Shown here: positions 1 through 7,277 of the stretch, one piece after another
How positions within the stretch are numbered: position 1 is the first letter of the stretch
Layout: every line of letters starts with the position of its first letter
Source: FEB-7 sp963698265
GTDB taxonomy: Bacteria > Pseudomonadota > Gammaproteobacteria > Burkholderiales > Usitatibacteraceae
DNA: 64,000 nt
Direction: 5' to 3'
Assembly: GCA_963698265.1 (NCBI GenBank)
Contig: CAVOQC010000002.1
Span: forward strand, 248,001-312,000
The notes under the pieces: generated by a model
Told to the model about the DNA's origin: nothing
Seen by the model: only the letters and a program-made list of their open reading frames with translations
Databases searched by the model: none
Program-made: the position numbers and the translations under genes

Positions 1-2
1 CC

Positions 3-509
3 ACGAACGAGGCGGTGGACGCCGCGCGCTGGGAGATGAACTTCGCGATATTCGGCGCGCTCCTCGTGATGTGCATGATCACGTTCCGCAGCCTGCGCGC
101 GACACTCTGCATCCTGATCCCGCTCGCGATCGTCTCCGTGCTGTGCGAGGCGCTCATGCCCCAGCTCGGCATCGGCCTCAAGGTCTCCACCCTCCCGGTG
201 ATCGCGCTCGGCGTGGGCGTGGGCGTGGACTACGGCATCTATCTCTACGACCGCATCGAGGCACATCTCGAGGAGGGAAAGCCGCTCGCGACCGCGTTCT
301 TCGAGGCGCTCAAGGAGCGCGGCACGGCCATGGTCTTCACGGCGGTGACGATGACCATCGGCGTGGGCACCTGGGCGCTGTCCGCGCTCAAGTTCCAGGC
401 GGACATGGGCGTGCTCCTGGCGTTCATGTTCTTCCTGAACATGCTGGGCGCGATCTTCCTGCTGCCCGCGCTGGCGGCGTTCCTGCTGAAGCCGCACAAG
501 GCGGCGTGA
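3..509 (+). CDS. RND/MMPL-family exporter, C-terminal part (5' truncated)
   Basis: The reading frame is open from the window edge, so this is the end of a longer gene. The visible ~168 residues are a run of hydrophobic helices with the MMPL/RND signature: a glycine-rich segment ending in GVDYGIYLYDR, then the charged loop and EALKERGTAMVFTAVT, as in the second permease domain of HAE3-type (hopanoid/lipid) exporters. Such proteins are inner-membrane, proton-driven exporters of hydrophobic substrates. The gene stops at 507-509, and the next gene starts inside this stop (GTGA), so the two are probably cotranslated. The family call is good. The substrate cannot be told because the periplasmic domains lie outside the window. 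Confidence 0.85.
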   Translation, partial: TNEAVDAARWEMNFAIFGALLVMCMITFRSLRATLCILIPLAIVSVLCEALMPQLGIGLKVSTLPVIALGVGVGVDYGIYLYDRIEAHLEEGKPLATAFFEALKERGTAMVFTAVTMTIGVGTWALSALKFQADMGVLLAFMFFLNMLGAIFLLPALAAFLLKPHKAA

Positions 510-901
510 GCGCCGCGCCGGGAGGCTCCGCGCGGGGCTTCGTCGCGGCAGGGGCCCTCGTGCTCGCCGCGGGAGTGGCCCTCGGCGCCGTCGCCTCCCA
601 TGCCGCAGGCCGGGCGCCGCACCCGGATGCCGCTCGGCTCCTGCAGACCGCCGTGGGCTACCAGCTCGTGCACGGGGTCGGGCTGGTCCTCGTCGGCGTG
701 CTCGCCCGCTTCGCTTCGACGCGGTGGCTGGTTCTCGCGGGAGCGGCCTTCCTCCTGGGCATCGCATTCTTCTGCGGGTCGCTCTGCTGGCTCGCCTTCA
801 CCGGGCGATCCGCGGGCCCCGTCGCTCCCCTCGGCGGAATGCTGTTCATCGCGGGGTGGGTGCTGGTGGCGGTCCACGCCCTGGCCGGCGAGCGACGCTA
901 G
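506..901 (+). CDS. DUF423 family membrane protein
   Basis: A 131-residue protein made almost entirely of four hydrophobic helices, the usual size and shape of DUF423 (YwdK-like) inner-membrane proteins. A GA-x(3)-H motif follows the first helix (LGAVASHA), and YQLVHGVGLVLVG follows in the second, as in the family. The function of the family is unknown. I chose the GTG at 506 because it overlaps the TGA of the exporter gene (GTGA), a normal coupling arrangement. An open frame extends further upstream, but that part only mirrors the exporter in another frame. The TAG stop shares four bases (CTAG, 898-901) with the stop of the convergent MOSC gene. Confidence 0.75.
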   Translation: MSAAPGGSARGFVAAGALVLAAGVALGAVASHAAGRAPHPDAARLLQTAVGYQLVHGVGLVLVGVLARFASTRWLVLAGAAFLLGIAFFCGSLCWLAFTGRSAGPVAPLGGMLFIAGWVLVAVHALAGERR

Positions 902-1698
902 CCCGGCGTGACCGCGTCGCCCACGCGTACCGGCCCGGTGCGCACCGCATCCGCATTCATGCCGAAGCAGACGCCGAACTGCGGGCTGTCCCGATAGCCC
1001 GTGAGCGTGGCGAGCGGCTCGGGGCCGGTCACCTCCCCGGTGGACTGGTCCGTCGTGGTGACGATGCAGCGGCCGCAGGGCTTCGCCATGCGAAGCACCG
1101 CGGCTCCCGCCCTGAACTCCTCCCAGCCGTCCTCCGCATAGGGTCCGGCGCCGCGCACGACGATGTTGGGCCGGAACCGGTCCATGGGCACCGGGCGCGC
1201 CAGGCGGGTATTGAGATCGGCGAGGGAGGCCTCGGAGATCACCAGGAACGCATACCCGTCGGCAAACCCGACCAGCCGGCCGGGGCCGCCGCGGTGGGGT
1301 TTCGAAACCCTGCGCGTCGACTCCGGCATGTACACCAGGCGGCACGGTTGCCCGAGGACCGACGAAAGCCACCGATCGGCCTCCCGGGAGGGCGCAATCG
1401 CCGGGCAGGCGCTGTCCCAGATCTGCGCGTGCACCGGCTCGCCTCCCGCGGGCTCCAGGGGCAGGGAAAGCTCGTCGTGGTCCGGCGCGGCCAGCCGCAG
1501 TTCGCCGCCGGCGATCTCGGTCCAGATCGTGGCCATGCGCGGATGCTCGCGCTGCGAGAGGAAGCCGCCCGAAGGGTCGACGACCATGAAGCGCCGGTCG
1601 TGGGCGAGGCCGCGCTCGGTGACGCGGGTCGACTCGACCCCGATGCCCTTGAGCCCCTTCACGGGAAAGACGTTCAGCTGCGAGATGACGATGGCCAT
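898..1698 (-). CDS. MOSC domain-containing protein (YcbX-like)
   Basis: 266 residues with a MOSC N-terminal beta-barrel (about 1-120, beginning with VISQLNVFPVKG) followed by a MOSC domain (about 130-262). Landmarks are FRPNIVVRG near 176-183, the ED-x-W element near 189-193 and the KPCGRC motif with C208 and C211, followed by TTTDQSTGE. MOSC proteins bind molybdenum cofactor and act in N-hydroxylated base reduction (YcbX/mARC type). That role here is inferred from family membership. No ferredoxin domain is attached, so an external electron donor would be needed. The ATG at 1698 starts right at the barrel. The stop overlaps the convergent DUF423 stop. Confidence 0.85.
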   Translation of the reverse strand: MAIVISQLNVFPVKGLKGIGVESTRVTERGLAHDRRFMVVDPSGGFLSQREHPRMATIWTEIAGGELRLAAPDHDELSLPLEPAGGEPVHAQIWDSACPAIAPSREADRWLSSVLGQPCRLVYMPESTRRVSKPHRGGPGRLVGFADGYAFLVISEASLADLNTRLARPVPMDRFRPNIVVRGAGPYAEDGWEEFRAGAAVLRMAKPCGRCIVTTTDQSTGEVTGPEPLATLTGYRDSPQFGVCFGMNADAVRTGPVRVGDAVTPG

Positions 1699-1791
1699 GG
1701 GTGCGCGGGATTGAATTCAGGAGGGATCGAGGGTACCTTACCCGTCCCGGCCGGGGGTCCCGGCAGCCTTCCATTCCTGAAAGGGGCCGCC

Positions 1792-2907
1792 ATGGCTCTG
1801 TGGGACAAGGTCCTGGGCGAATTCATCGACATCGTCGAGTGGCTCGACGACTCGAACAACACGCTCGCCTATCGCTTCGAGCGCTACCAGAACGAGATCA
1901 AGTACAACGCCAAACTCGTGGTGCGCGAGGGCCAGGTGGCCGTCTTCGTGAACGAAGGCCAGCTCGCCGACGTGTTCCGGCCCGGCACCTACACGCTCAC
2001 CACCCAGAACCTGCCGATCCTCGCGACGCTCAAGGGCTGGAAGTACGGGTTCAACAGCCCGTTCAAGGCCGAGGTGTACTTCTGCTCGACGCGCAAGTTC
2101 ACCGACCTCAAGTGGGGCACACCGGGCCCCGCGATGATGCGCGACAAGGATCTCGGTGTGGTGCGCGCAACCGCCTTCGGCATCTACGCAATCCGCATAA
2201 AGGACGCCGGGATTTTCCTGAAGGACCTGGTCGGCACCGACAGCCGCTTCACCACCGAGGAGATCCAGGACAACCTGCGCGGCAAGATCGGGCTTCGCAT
2301 CAAGGAGCTGATGCCCGAGCTCGGCATTCCCGTGATCGACCTGGAGGCGAAGGTGGTCGAGCTCGGCACGCGCCTTCGCGAGCGCCTCACGCCGGAATTC
2401 GAGGGTCTGGGAATCGAGCTGGTCGAGGTGCAGGTGCAGGACATCGGGTTGCCCGACGAGGTGGAGAAGGCGATGGACAAGCGTGGCGCCATGGCCGCGA
2501 TCGGCAACCTCCAGGCCTACACGCAGTACGAGACGGCCTCCGCGATCCGCGATGCCGCCAACAACCCGGGCGGGGCAGCGGGTGCCGCGGTGGGCATCGG
2601 CGCGGGAGTCGGCATGGGTGCACAGATGATGAACGTGATGTCCGGGGCCGCGGGCGCGCACTCCGGCGGGGGCGCGGCCGTGCCGCCGCCGGTGCCTGCC
2701 GCGCTCGCCTTCCATGTCGCGGTGAACGGCCAGCAGGCGGGACCCTTCGACATGGCCGTCCTCCAGCAGCAGGCGGCGGCGGGCAGCCTCACGCAGGCCT
2801 CGCTGGTCTGGAAGGCGGGCATGGCCCAGTGGGTGAAGGCGGGCGAGGTGCCCGAACTCGCGCCGCTCTTCGCCAACGTTCCGCCGCCGGTTCCGCCGGC
2901 CGCCTGA
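1792..2907 (+). CDS. SPFH-domain protein with C-terminal GYF_2 domain
   Basis: 371 residues. The first ~280 form a band-7/SPFH-like domain of the YdjI type, often labelled 'virion core protein' after a poxvirus relative. Typical features are the early ALWDKVLGEFIDIVEW segment, FVNEGQ and GTYTL. A Gly/Ala-rich linker (about 275-305) leads to a C-terminal GYF_2 domain (about 308-365: GPFD, then LVWKAGMAQWVKAGEV). GYF_2 domains usually bind proline-rich peptides. SPFH proteins form membrane-associated rings. The ATG at 1792 is preceded by a GAAAGGGG ribosome site. A longer open frame upstream is antisense to the MOSC gene and not real. Function is unknown; a scaffold or stress role is only a guess. 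Confidence 0.8.
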   Translation: MALWDKVLGEFIDIVEWLDDSNNTLAYRFERYQNEIKYNAKLVVREGQVAVFVNEGQLADVFRPGTYTLTTQNLPILATLKGWKYGFNSPFKAEVYFCSTRKFTDLKWGTPGPAMMRDKDLGVVRATAFGIYAIRIKDAGIFLKDLVGTDSRFTTEEIQDNLRGKIGLRIKELMPELGIPVIDLEAKVVELGTRLRERLTPEFEGLGIELVEVQVQDIGLPDEVEKAMDKRGAMAAIGNLQAYTQYETASAIRDAANNPGGAAGAAVGIGAGVGMGAQMMNVMSGAAGAHSGGGAAVPPPVPAALAFHVAVNGQQAGPFDMAVLQQQAAAGSLTQASLVWKAGMAQWVKAGEVPELAPLFANVPPPVPPAA

Positions 2908-2918
2908 TCGCGGTGCAA

Positions 2919-2943
2919 GGCCCCGGGCGAAAACCCCGGGGCC
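2919..2943. terminator. Strong GC hairpin between convergent genes
   Basis: GGCCCCGGG (2919-2927) pairs perfectly with CCCGGGGCC (2935-2943) around a CGAAAAC loop. It lies between the convergent SPFH and peroxiredoxin genes, where a bidirectional terminator is expected. Neither side has a real U-tract, so it may instead protect the 3' ends or work with Rho. Confidence 0.4.
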
Positions 2944-2959
2944 GGCACGGTTGGCCGGA

Positions 2960-3466
2960 TCAGCCGAGCTGCTTGAGCATCGTCTCGCCGTCGGAGACCT
3001 CGAACTTCCCCGGGGCCTCGATGTTCAGCGACTTCACGACGCCGTCGTCCACCAGCATCGAGAAGCGCTGGCAGCGCATGCCCATCCCGCGCGCGACGAG
3101 ATCGAGTTCCAGGCCGATCTGCTTCGAGTAGGCCGCGCTTCCGTCGGCCATGAAGCGGATCTTCCCGCCCGCCTTCTGGTCGCGCGACCACGCGCCCATG
3201 ACGAAGGGGTCGTTCACCGCAAAGCACCAGATCTCGTCCACGCCCTTTGCCTTCATCTTGTCGAAGGCGGCGAGGTAGCTGGGCACGTGCTTGGCCGAGC
3301 AGGTGGGCGTGAAGGCGCCGGGCAGGCCGAAGATCGCGATCTTCCTGCCTTTCACGAGATCCTCCACCTTGAACGTGTTCGGGCCGACGGAGCAGCCGTC
3401 GCCCTCGACTTCGATGAACTCCTGGACCGTGCCCGTGGGCAGGCGGTCGCCGATCTTGATGGTCAC
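2960..3466 (-). CDS. Peroxiredoxin, Prx5/AhpE-like (thiol peroxidase)
   Basis: 168 residues of the Prx5 subfamily: a thioredoxin fold with the PGAFTPTCS motif, the peroxidatic cysteine at C56, then KHVPSY as in bacterial and mitochondrial Prx5. It reduces H2O2 or organic hydroperoxides in the cytoplasm using thioredoxin or glutaredoxin/glutathione. The GTG at 3466 was chosen because AGGAG lies 8 nt upstream and the domain starts immediately (TIKIGDRLP). No ATG is available in frame near there. It is the last gene of a leftward run that starts with a methionine sulfoxide reductase, 41 bp behind the LysE gene. Confidence 0.9.
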   Translation of the reverse strand: MTIKIGDRLPTGTVQEFIEVEGDGCSVGPNTFKVEDLVKGRKIAIFGLPGAFTPTCSAKHVPSYLAAFDKMKAKGVDEIWCFAVNDPFVMGAWSRDQKAGGKIRFMADGSAAYSKQIGLELDLVARGMGMRCQRFSMLVDDGVVKSLNIEAPGKFEVSDGETMLKQLG

Positions 3467-3507
3467 GATCGATGCTCCTGTCTTGGTTGGAACTCGCGGG
3501 CAGTTTA

Positions 3508-4149
3508 TCAGGCAGCCGCGGAATGCCCGCGGCGGAACGCCGCGAGTGCCACGCCCGCCGCCACGAACGCCCCGCCGAGAATGCGGTTCACCCAGCGCAG
3601 GTGCGAGGGGTCCTTCATCACCGAGAGCACGCGGGCGGCCAGGCCGATGTAGCCCGCCATGACCACCATGTCGACCACGAGCGTGGTGAGGCCGAGGATG
3701 GCGTACTGCACGAACTGCGGGCGCGTCACGTCGATGAACTGCGGCAGCACCGCCACGTAGAAGATGATGCCCTTGGGGTTCGTCAGGTTCACGAGGAAAC
3801 CCTTGAGGAAGACCTCGCGCGAGTTCCTCCCCCTGGGGGCGTCGGCCCGCGCGTCGAAGCGGTGTGGCTCCGAGCGCCAGGTGACGAAGCCCAGCCAGAC
3901 GAGGTAGGCCACGCCGCCCCACTTCACCGCCGAGAAGAGGGCCTCGGAGGCAAGCAGGATCGCGCCCAGGCCGACCGAGACGACGATCATCAGCGCAAAG
4001 TTGGCGAACTGCATCCCGACCGCGTTCCACATGCCCCGGCGAAAGCCGTGGTTCAGCCCCGCCGCGAGGCTCGAGAACACGCCCGGGCCCGGGGAGACCG
4101 ACAGGACGATGGTGGCGACGAGGTACGTGATCCAGACGGCGAGGTCCAC
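3508..4149 (-). CDS. LysE/RhtB family amino-acid exporter
   Basis: 213 residues with six predicted membrane helices. It has the family's N-terminal signature SPGPGVF close to residue 20, then GxxxGxxxA-type helices and FLVNLTNPKGIIFYVAVLPQF in the middle. RhtB-type transporters export homoserine, threonine, leucine or related amino acids with the proton gradient. The substrate here is unknown. The GTG start overlaps the TAG stop of the upstream SDR gene by one base (TAGTG), showing translational coupling. It is the fourth gene of the probable msr-polY-SDR-lysE-prx operon. Confidence 0.88.
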   Translation of the reverse strand: MDLAVWITYLVATIVLSVSPGPGVFSSLAAGLNHGFRRGMWNAVGMQFANFALMIVVSVGLGAILLASEALFSAVKWGGVAYLVWLGFVTWRSEPHRFDARADAPRGRNSREVFLKGFLVNLTNPKGIIFYVAVLPQFIDVTRPQFVQYAILGLTTLVVDMVVMAGYIGLAARVLSVMKDPSHLRWVNRILGGAFVAAGVALAAFRRGHSAAA

Positions 4150-4943
4150 TAGCGACCCTTCTCGATGGCGCGCCGGGCGATCCGGTCGACGAGCCCGGGC
4201 ATGAAAAGCTTCAGGAAGACGGCGATTTTACCCCGGGCGGTCATCACGACCTCGCGCCGGCGAGCGGCTATGGCCCCGGCGATGATCCGCGCGCACTCCT
4301 CGACCGGCATCACCTCGCCCTCCCGCACGGGGCTCGCGAGGATCGGCTTGCCGTCGGCTCCCTGCGCGCTCGCGCGGATGCCGGTGGAGACGAATCCGGG
4401 GTAGATCATCGTGACCGTCACTCCCGAGTCCGCGAGTTCGATCCTCAGCGTGTCGAAGAAGCCGCGCATGGCGTGCTTGGAGGCGCAATACCCCGAGCGC
4501 GTCGGCACGCCCGTGAGGGCCGTGAGGCTCGACACGCCCACGATGCGCCCCCTCGACTCCTTGAGGTGCGGCAGTGCGTGGTGCGTGCAGTAGACCGCGC
4601 CCATGTAGTTCACCTGCATGATGCGCGCGAGAATGCCCATGTCCGAAATCTCGTCGAAGCGCGCCCACATCGTGGCTCCCGCGTTGTTCACCAGCGTGTC
4701 GATGCGGCCGAACGCGGCGACCGTTTGCTCCACCATCCTCCGGCAATCGCCCTCGACCGCGACGTCGGCGACGATCGCTTCCGCCCGCGCGCCGCGCGCC
4801 ACGCATTCGGCGGCCACCTGCTCCAGCGCGGGCCGGTCGCGCGCCGCGAGCGCCAGCATGGCGCCCCTTGCCGCCAGCTGCCGCGCGAGCTCGGCGCCGA
4901 TCCCCCGGGAGGCACCGGTGATGATGACCACGTTGTCCTTCAT
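4149..4943 (-). CDS. SDR family oxidoreductase (classical short-chain dehydrogenase)
   Basis: 264 residues with a classical SDR Rossmann fold: TGASRGIG near residues 9-16 (NAD(P) binding), NNAG near 88-91, and a catalytic Ser and Tyr-x3-Lys (YCASK) near 155-159. The C-terminal hydrophobic stretch (FLKLFMPGLVDRIARRAI) suggests peripheral membrane contact, as in acyl- or retinol-like SDRs (DltE/YqjQ type). The ATG at 4943 overlaps the TGA of the polymerase gene (ATGA). The substrate is unknown. The coupling to a translesion polymerase is odd and is discussed under findings. Confidence 0.88.
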   Translation of the reverse strand: MKDNVVIITGASRGIGAELARQLAARGAMLALAARDRPALEQVAAECVARGARAEAIVADVAVEGDCRRMVEQTVAAFGRIDTLVNNAGATMWARFDEISDMGILARIMQVNYMGAVYCTHHALPHLKESRGRIVGVSSLTALTGVPTRSGYCASKHAMRGFFDTLRIELADSGVTVTMIYPGFVSTGIRASAQGADGKPILASPVREGEVMPVEECARIIAGAIAARRREVVMTARGKIAVFLKLFMPGLVDRIARRAIEKGR

Positions 4944-6157
4944 TTCTCCGTCTCCGGGTCGGGGATGTGGTTGAAGGCGATGTGCATGCCGCCCCGGTCG
5001 CGGGCCTCGTGCGCGGAGGCGAAATAGACGGCCTGCCTGCCGAACCGGGCGTTGAGCCTGTCCAGCGTGTCGTAGAGATTGTGCGAACGCGATTCGGACG
5101 CGAAGAGCGAACCCGAACGCCCGGCCTGCGTCACGAAGTCGGAAAGTGCCATGCCGACCTTCAGGATCGTGCGCTTGTCGGCGGGCCTGCCGGCCCAGAG
5201 CTTGGCGAACGCATGGAGAAACGTGACCGTATCCTGCGTATCGACGAATCGCATGTCTGCGTCCCAGTGCGATCCATCCAGGTACCGGAGTCCCACGGTG
5301 AGCCGGGAGGCATAGTGGCCGGACTTGCGAAGGCGCACGGCCGCCTTTTGGACGAGGCGGTCCAGGATGGCGAAAGCGTCGACGGTGTTTCGCCGGTCGG
5401 GCGCGAGCACGCTCGAGTGAGAGATCGATCGCGTGCCGGTCTCGCGGGGCGCCACGGACTCGCCGCGCAGCCGCTGGTGCATGATCTCTCCGCCCACGCC
5501 TCCCCACACGGCGCGAAGCTCCTCGCGCGTGCGCCCGCAAAGATCCTCCACGGTGCGGATGCCGTGGCCGTGCAGGCGCTTCTCCATCTGCGCGCCGATG
5601 CCGGAGAGGTCGCGCAGCGCGAGGCCGAAGAGGCGCTGCGGAAGCTCGTGGTGCTCGATGAGCACCAACCCGTCGGGCTTCATCATGTCGGAAGCCGTCT
5701 TCGCGATGAAGGTGTTGGGGCCTATGCCGATGGAGGTCCGCAGGCATTCGCCCATGCGCTCGCGCAGCACCGCCTTCACTTTCCCCGCGATGCCCAGCGC
5801 GCGCTCCGGCTCCCTCCAGCGACCGGTGAGTTCGCAATCCATCTCGTCGATGGAAAGGACCTCGCGCACGGGCACGACAGTGTCCACGGCGGCGACCGCG
5901 CGGTGGTGGAAGTCGATGTAGACCTCGTGGCGCGCGAGCACCAGCTCGATTCCGGGGCAAAGCCGCTTCGCGTCGCCTACCCGGGTGCCCGTCTTCACGC
6001 CGAAGGTCTTCGCCTCCACGCTCGCCGCGATGCACACCGTGGTGTCGGCCATCATCGGCACCACCCCCACCGGCCGCCCGCGCAGGCGCGGCTCGACCTG
6101 CTGCTCGACGGAGGCGAAGTAGGAATTGAAGTCGACGAGCAGCGATCGAAGGGTCAC
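4940..6157 (-). CDS. Y-family DNA polymerase, UmuC/ImpB/MucB/SamB-like
   Basis: 405 residues. The N-terminal catalytic core has D9 in LLVDFNSYFASVEQ and the acidic pair D104-E105 in LSIDEMDCEL, the Y-family metal ligands. A helix-hairpin-helix thumb follows (DLSGIGAQMEKRLHGHGI), then a little-finger domain. The C-terminus (LYDTLDRLNARFGRQAVYFAS) matches UmuC. Where UmuC and Pol IV have a QLxLF clamp-binding motif, only GSLF is seen. These enzymes copy damaged DNA at stalled forks. The start is the GTG at 6157, two codons before the conserved strand; no ATG is nearby. No umuD-like gene is adjacent. It lies 38 bp behind the Met-sulfoxide reductase gene. Confidence 0.85.
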   Translation of the reverse strand: MTLRSLLVDFNSYFASVEQQVEPRLRGRPVGVVPMMADTTVCIAASVEAKTFGVKTGTRVGDAKRLCPGIELVLARHEVYIDFHHRAVAAVDTVVPVREVLSIDEMDCELTGRWREPERALGIAGKVKAVLRERMGECLRTSIGIGPNTFIAKTASDMMKPDGLVLIEHHELPQRLFGLALRDLSGIGAQMEKRLHGHGIRTVEDLCGRTREELRAVWGGVGGEIMHQRLRGESVAPRETGTRSISHSSVLAPDRRNTVDAFAILDRLVQKAAVRLRKSGHYASRLTVGLRYLDGSHWDADMRFVDTQDTVTFLHAFAKLWAGRPADKRTILKVGMALSDFVTQAGRSGSLFASESRSHNLYDTLDRLNARFGRQAVYFASAHEARDRGGMHIAFNHIPDPETEK

Positions 6158-6195
6158 GAAAATCCTGGCGGGCGATTCGGGGACGGCGCCGGTGC

Positions 6196-6687
6196 CTACA
6201 GGTCGCTTGCGGCGACGAAGGCCGCGACGAGGGCCTCGAGGCCCATCGCGTCGTCTTCGTCGAAGCGACCGCGTCTCGGGCTGTCGACATCCAGGACGCC
6301 CAGCAGCACGCCGGACTTCATGACCGGAACCACGATCTCGCTCTCGGAGGCGCTGTCGCAGGCGATGTGGCCCGGGAAGGCGTGCACGTCGGGCACCGTC
6401 ACGGTGCGCAGGGAGGAAGCGGCGGCTCCGCAGACGCCCTTGCCGAGCGCAATGCGCACGCAAGCAGGCTTGCCCTGGAACGGCCCCAGCACGAGGCCGC
6501 CTTCCTTCATCCAGTAGAAGCCGGCCCAGTTGAGCTCGGGAACGGCATGGTAGATGAGGGCGGCGAGGTTCGCGGCGTTCGCGGTCGCGTCCCGCTCGCC
6601 ACCCAGCAATGCCTTCGCCTGCGAGACGAGGCTCGCGTAGAGATCGGGCTTCGCGGAGGCTGCGGCGGAAGGGGTTGCGGCGAACAT
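6196..6687 (-). CDS. msrC: Free methionine-(R)-sulfoxide reductase (fRMsr, GAF-type)
   Basis: 163 residues forming a single GAF domain. The three conserved cysteines are at C76, C86 and C110, with the same spacing (10 and 24) as C84, C94 and C118 of the E. coli enzyme. It also has NWAGFYW, GPFQGKPACVRI and the GVLDVDSP segment of the family. It reduces free methionine-R-sulfoxide to methionine in the cytoplasm using thioredoxin. It is probably the first or second gene of the leftward operon that includes the polymerase, SDR, LysE and peroxiredoxin genes. A peroxiredoxin at the far end supports an oxidative-stress theme. Confidence 0.92.
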   Translation of the reverse strand: MFAATPSAAASAKPDLYASLVSQAKALLGGERDATANAANLAALIYHAVPELNWAGFYWMKEGGLVLGPFQGKPACVRIALGKGVCGAAASSLRTVTVPDVHAFPGHIACDSASESEIVVPVMKSGVLLGVLDVDSPRRGRFDEDDAMGLEALVAAFVAASDL

Positions 6688-6738
6688 GGCGGCGGTCCCG
6701 GAGGGGAACGCCGCTAGGTTACCACCGCGCCCGGGCGA

Positions 6739-7083
6739 TCAGCCCCCGGAGCCCGCCGCCGGCGCCGGCGCGGCCTTCTGCTTGTCGTGCTTCTGCTTGG
6801 CGATCCGCTTGCTCTGCTTTTCCTGCGCACGGTGGAGCACGGCGCGCTCCTTTTTCGTGACGGTTCCGTCGGCTTTCGCCTTTTCCTCGAGTTTCCCGAC
6901 CCGCTCCTGGCCCTTTTCGAGCCGCGCGGCCTCGCGGGCATTGAGGTTGCCGGACTGGGCGCCTTGCTCGATGCGCCTTTCCTGGTTTGCCTGGCGCTTG
7001 TCGACGCGGGGCGTTTCCGCCTGCGCAAAGGCCGGCAGTGCGAAGGCGGTTGCCACGGCGGCGAAGACGATTCTGGTCAGCAT
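6739..7083 (-). CDS. Small secreted Lys/Glu/Arg-rich coiled-coil protein (unknown)
   Basis: 114 residues. The first 20 form a clear signal peptide (MLTRIVFAAVATAFALPAFA, cut after AFA). The rest is very hydrophilic and helical, alternating Lys/Arg and Glu (REAARLEKGQERVGKLEEKA, then KKERAVLHRAQEKQSKRIAK). It ends in an Ala/Pro/Gly tail. I recognise no catalytic motif. It is likely a periplasmic alpha-helical protein. The start is preceded by AGGAGAACACC. It lies 51 bp upstream of msrC on the same strand and might belong to that transcription unit. Function unknown. Confidence 0.65.
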   Translation of the reverse strand: MLTRIVFAAVATAFALPAFAQAETPRVDKRQANQERRIEQGAQSGNLNAREAARLEKGQERVGKLEEKAKADGTVTKKERAVLHRAQEKQSKRIAKQKHDKQKAAPAPAAGSGG

Positions 7084-7210
7084 GGTGTTCTCCTGTGTTG
7101 GATGGGGCGCGTGGAGGATACGCGCCTCGCACCTTCAACGCCTCCCATGCACGCGCCGTTGACGCGTTTACATCCCGTTACGCCGCGGGCGGGCCCTTGT
7201 GCCGCTTCGC

Positions 7211-7216
7211 TATAAT
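7211..7216 (+). promoter_or_regulatory. -10 hexamer (TATAAT) upstream of oligopeptidase B
   Basis: A perfect TATAAT in a GC-rich 194-bp divergent intergenic region, 61 bp before the oligopeptidase start. No good -35 lies 16-18 bp upstream, so it may need an activator. Confidence 0.4.
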
Positions 7217-7277
7217 TGCGCCTCTTTCCCGCGAGGGCTCCGCGTCCGCTGCGAAGGCCGGCGCATCCCGCTTCGCC

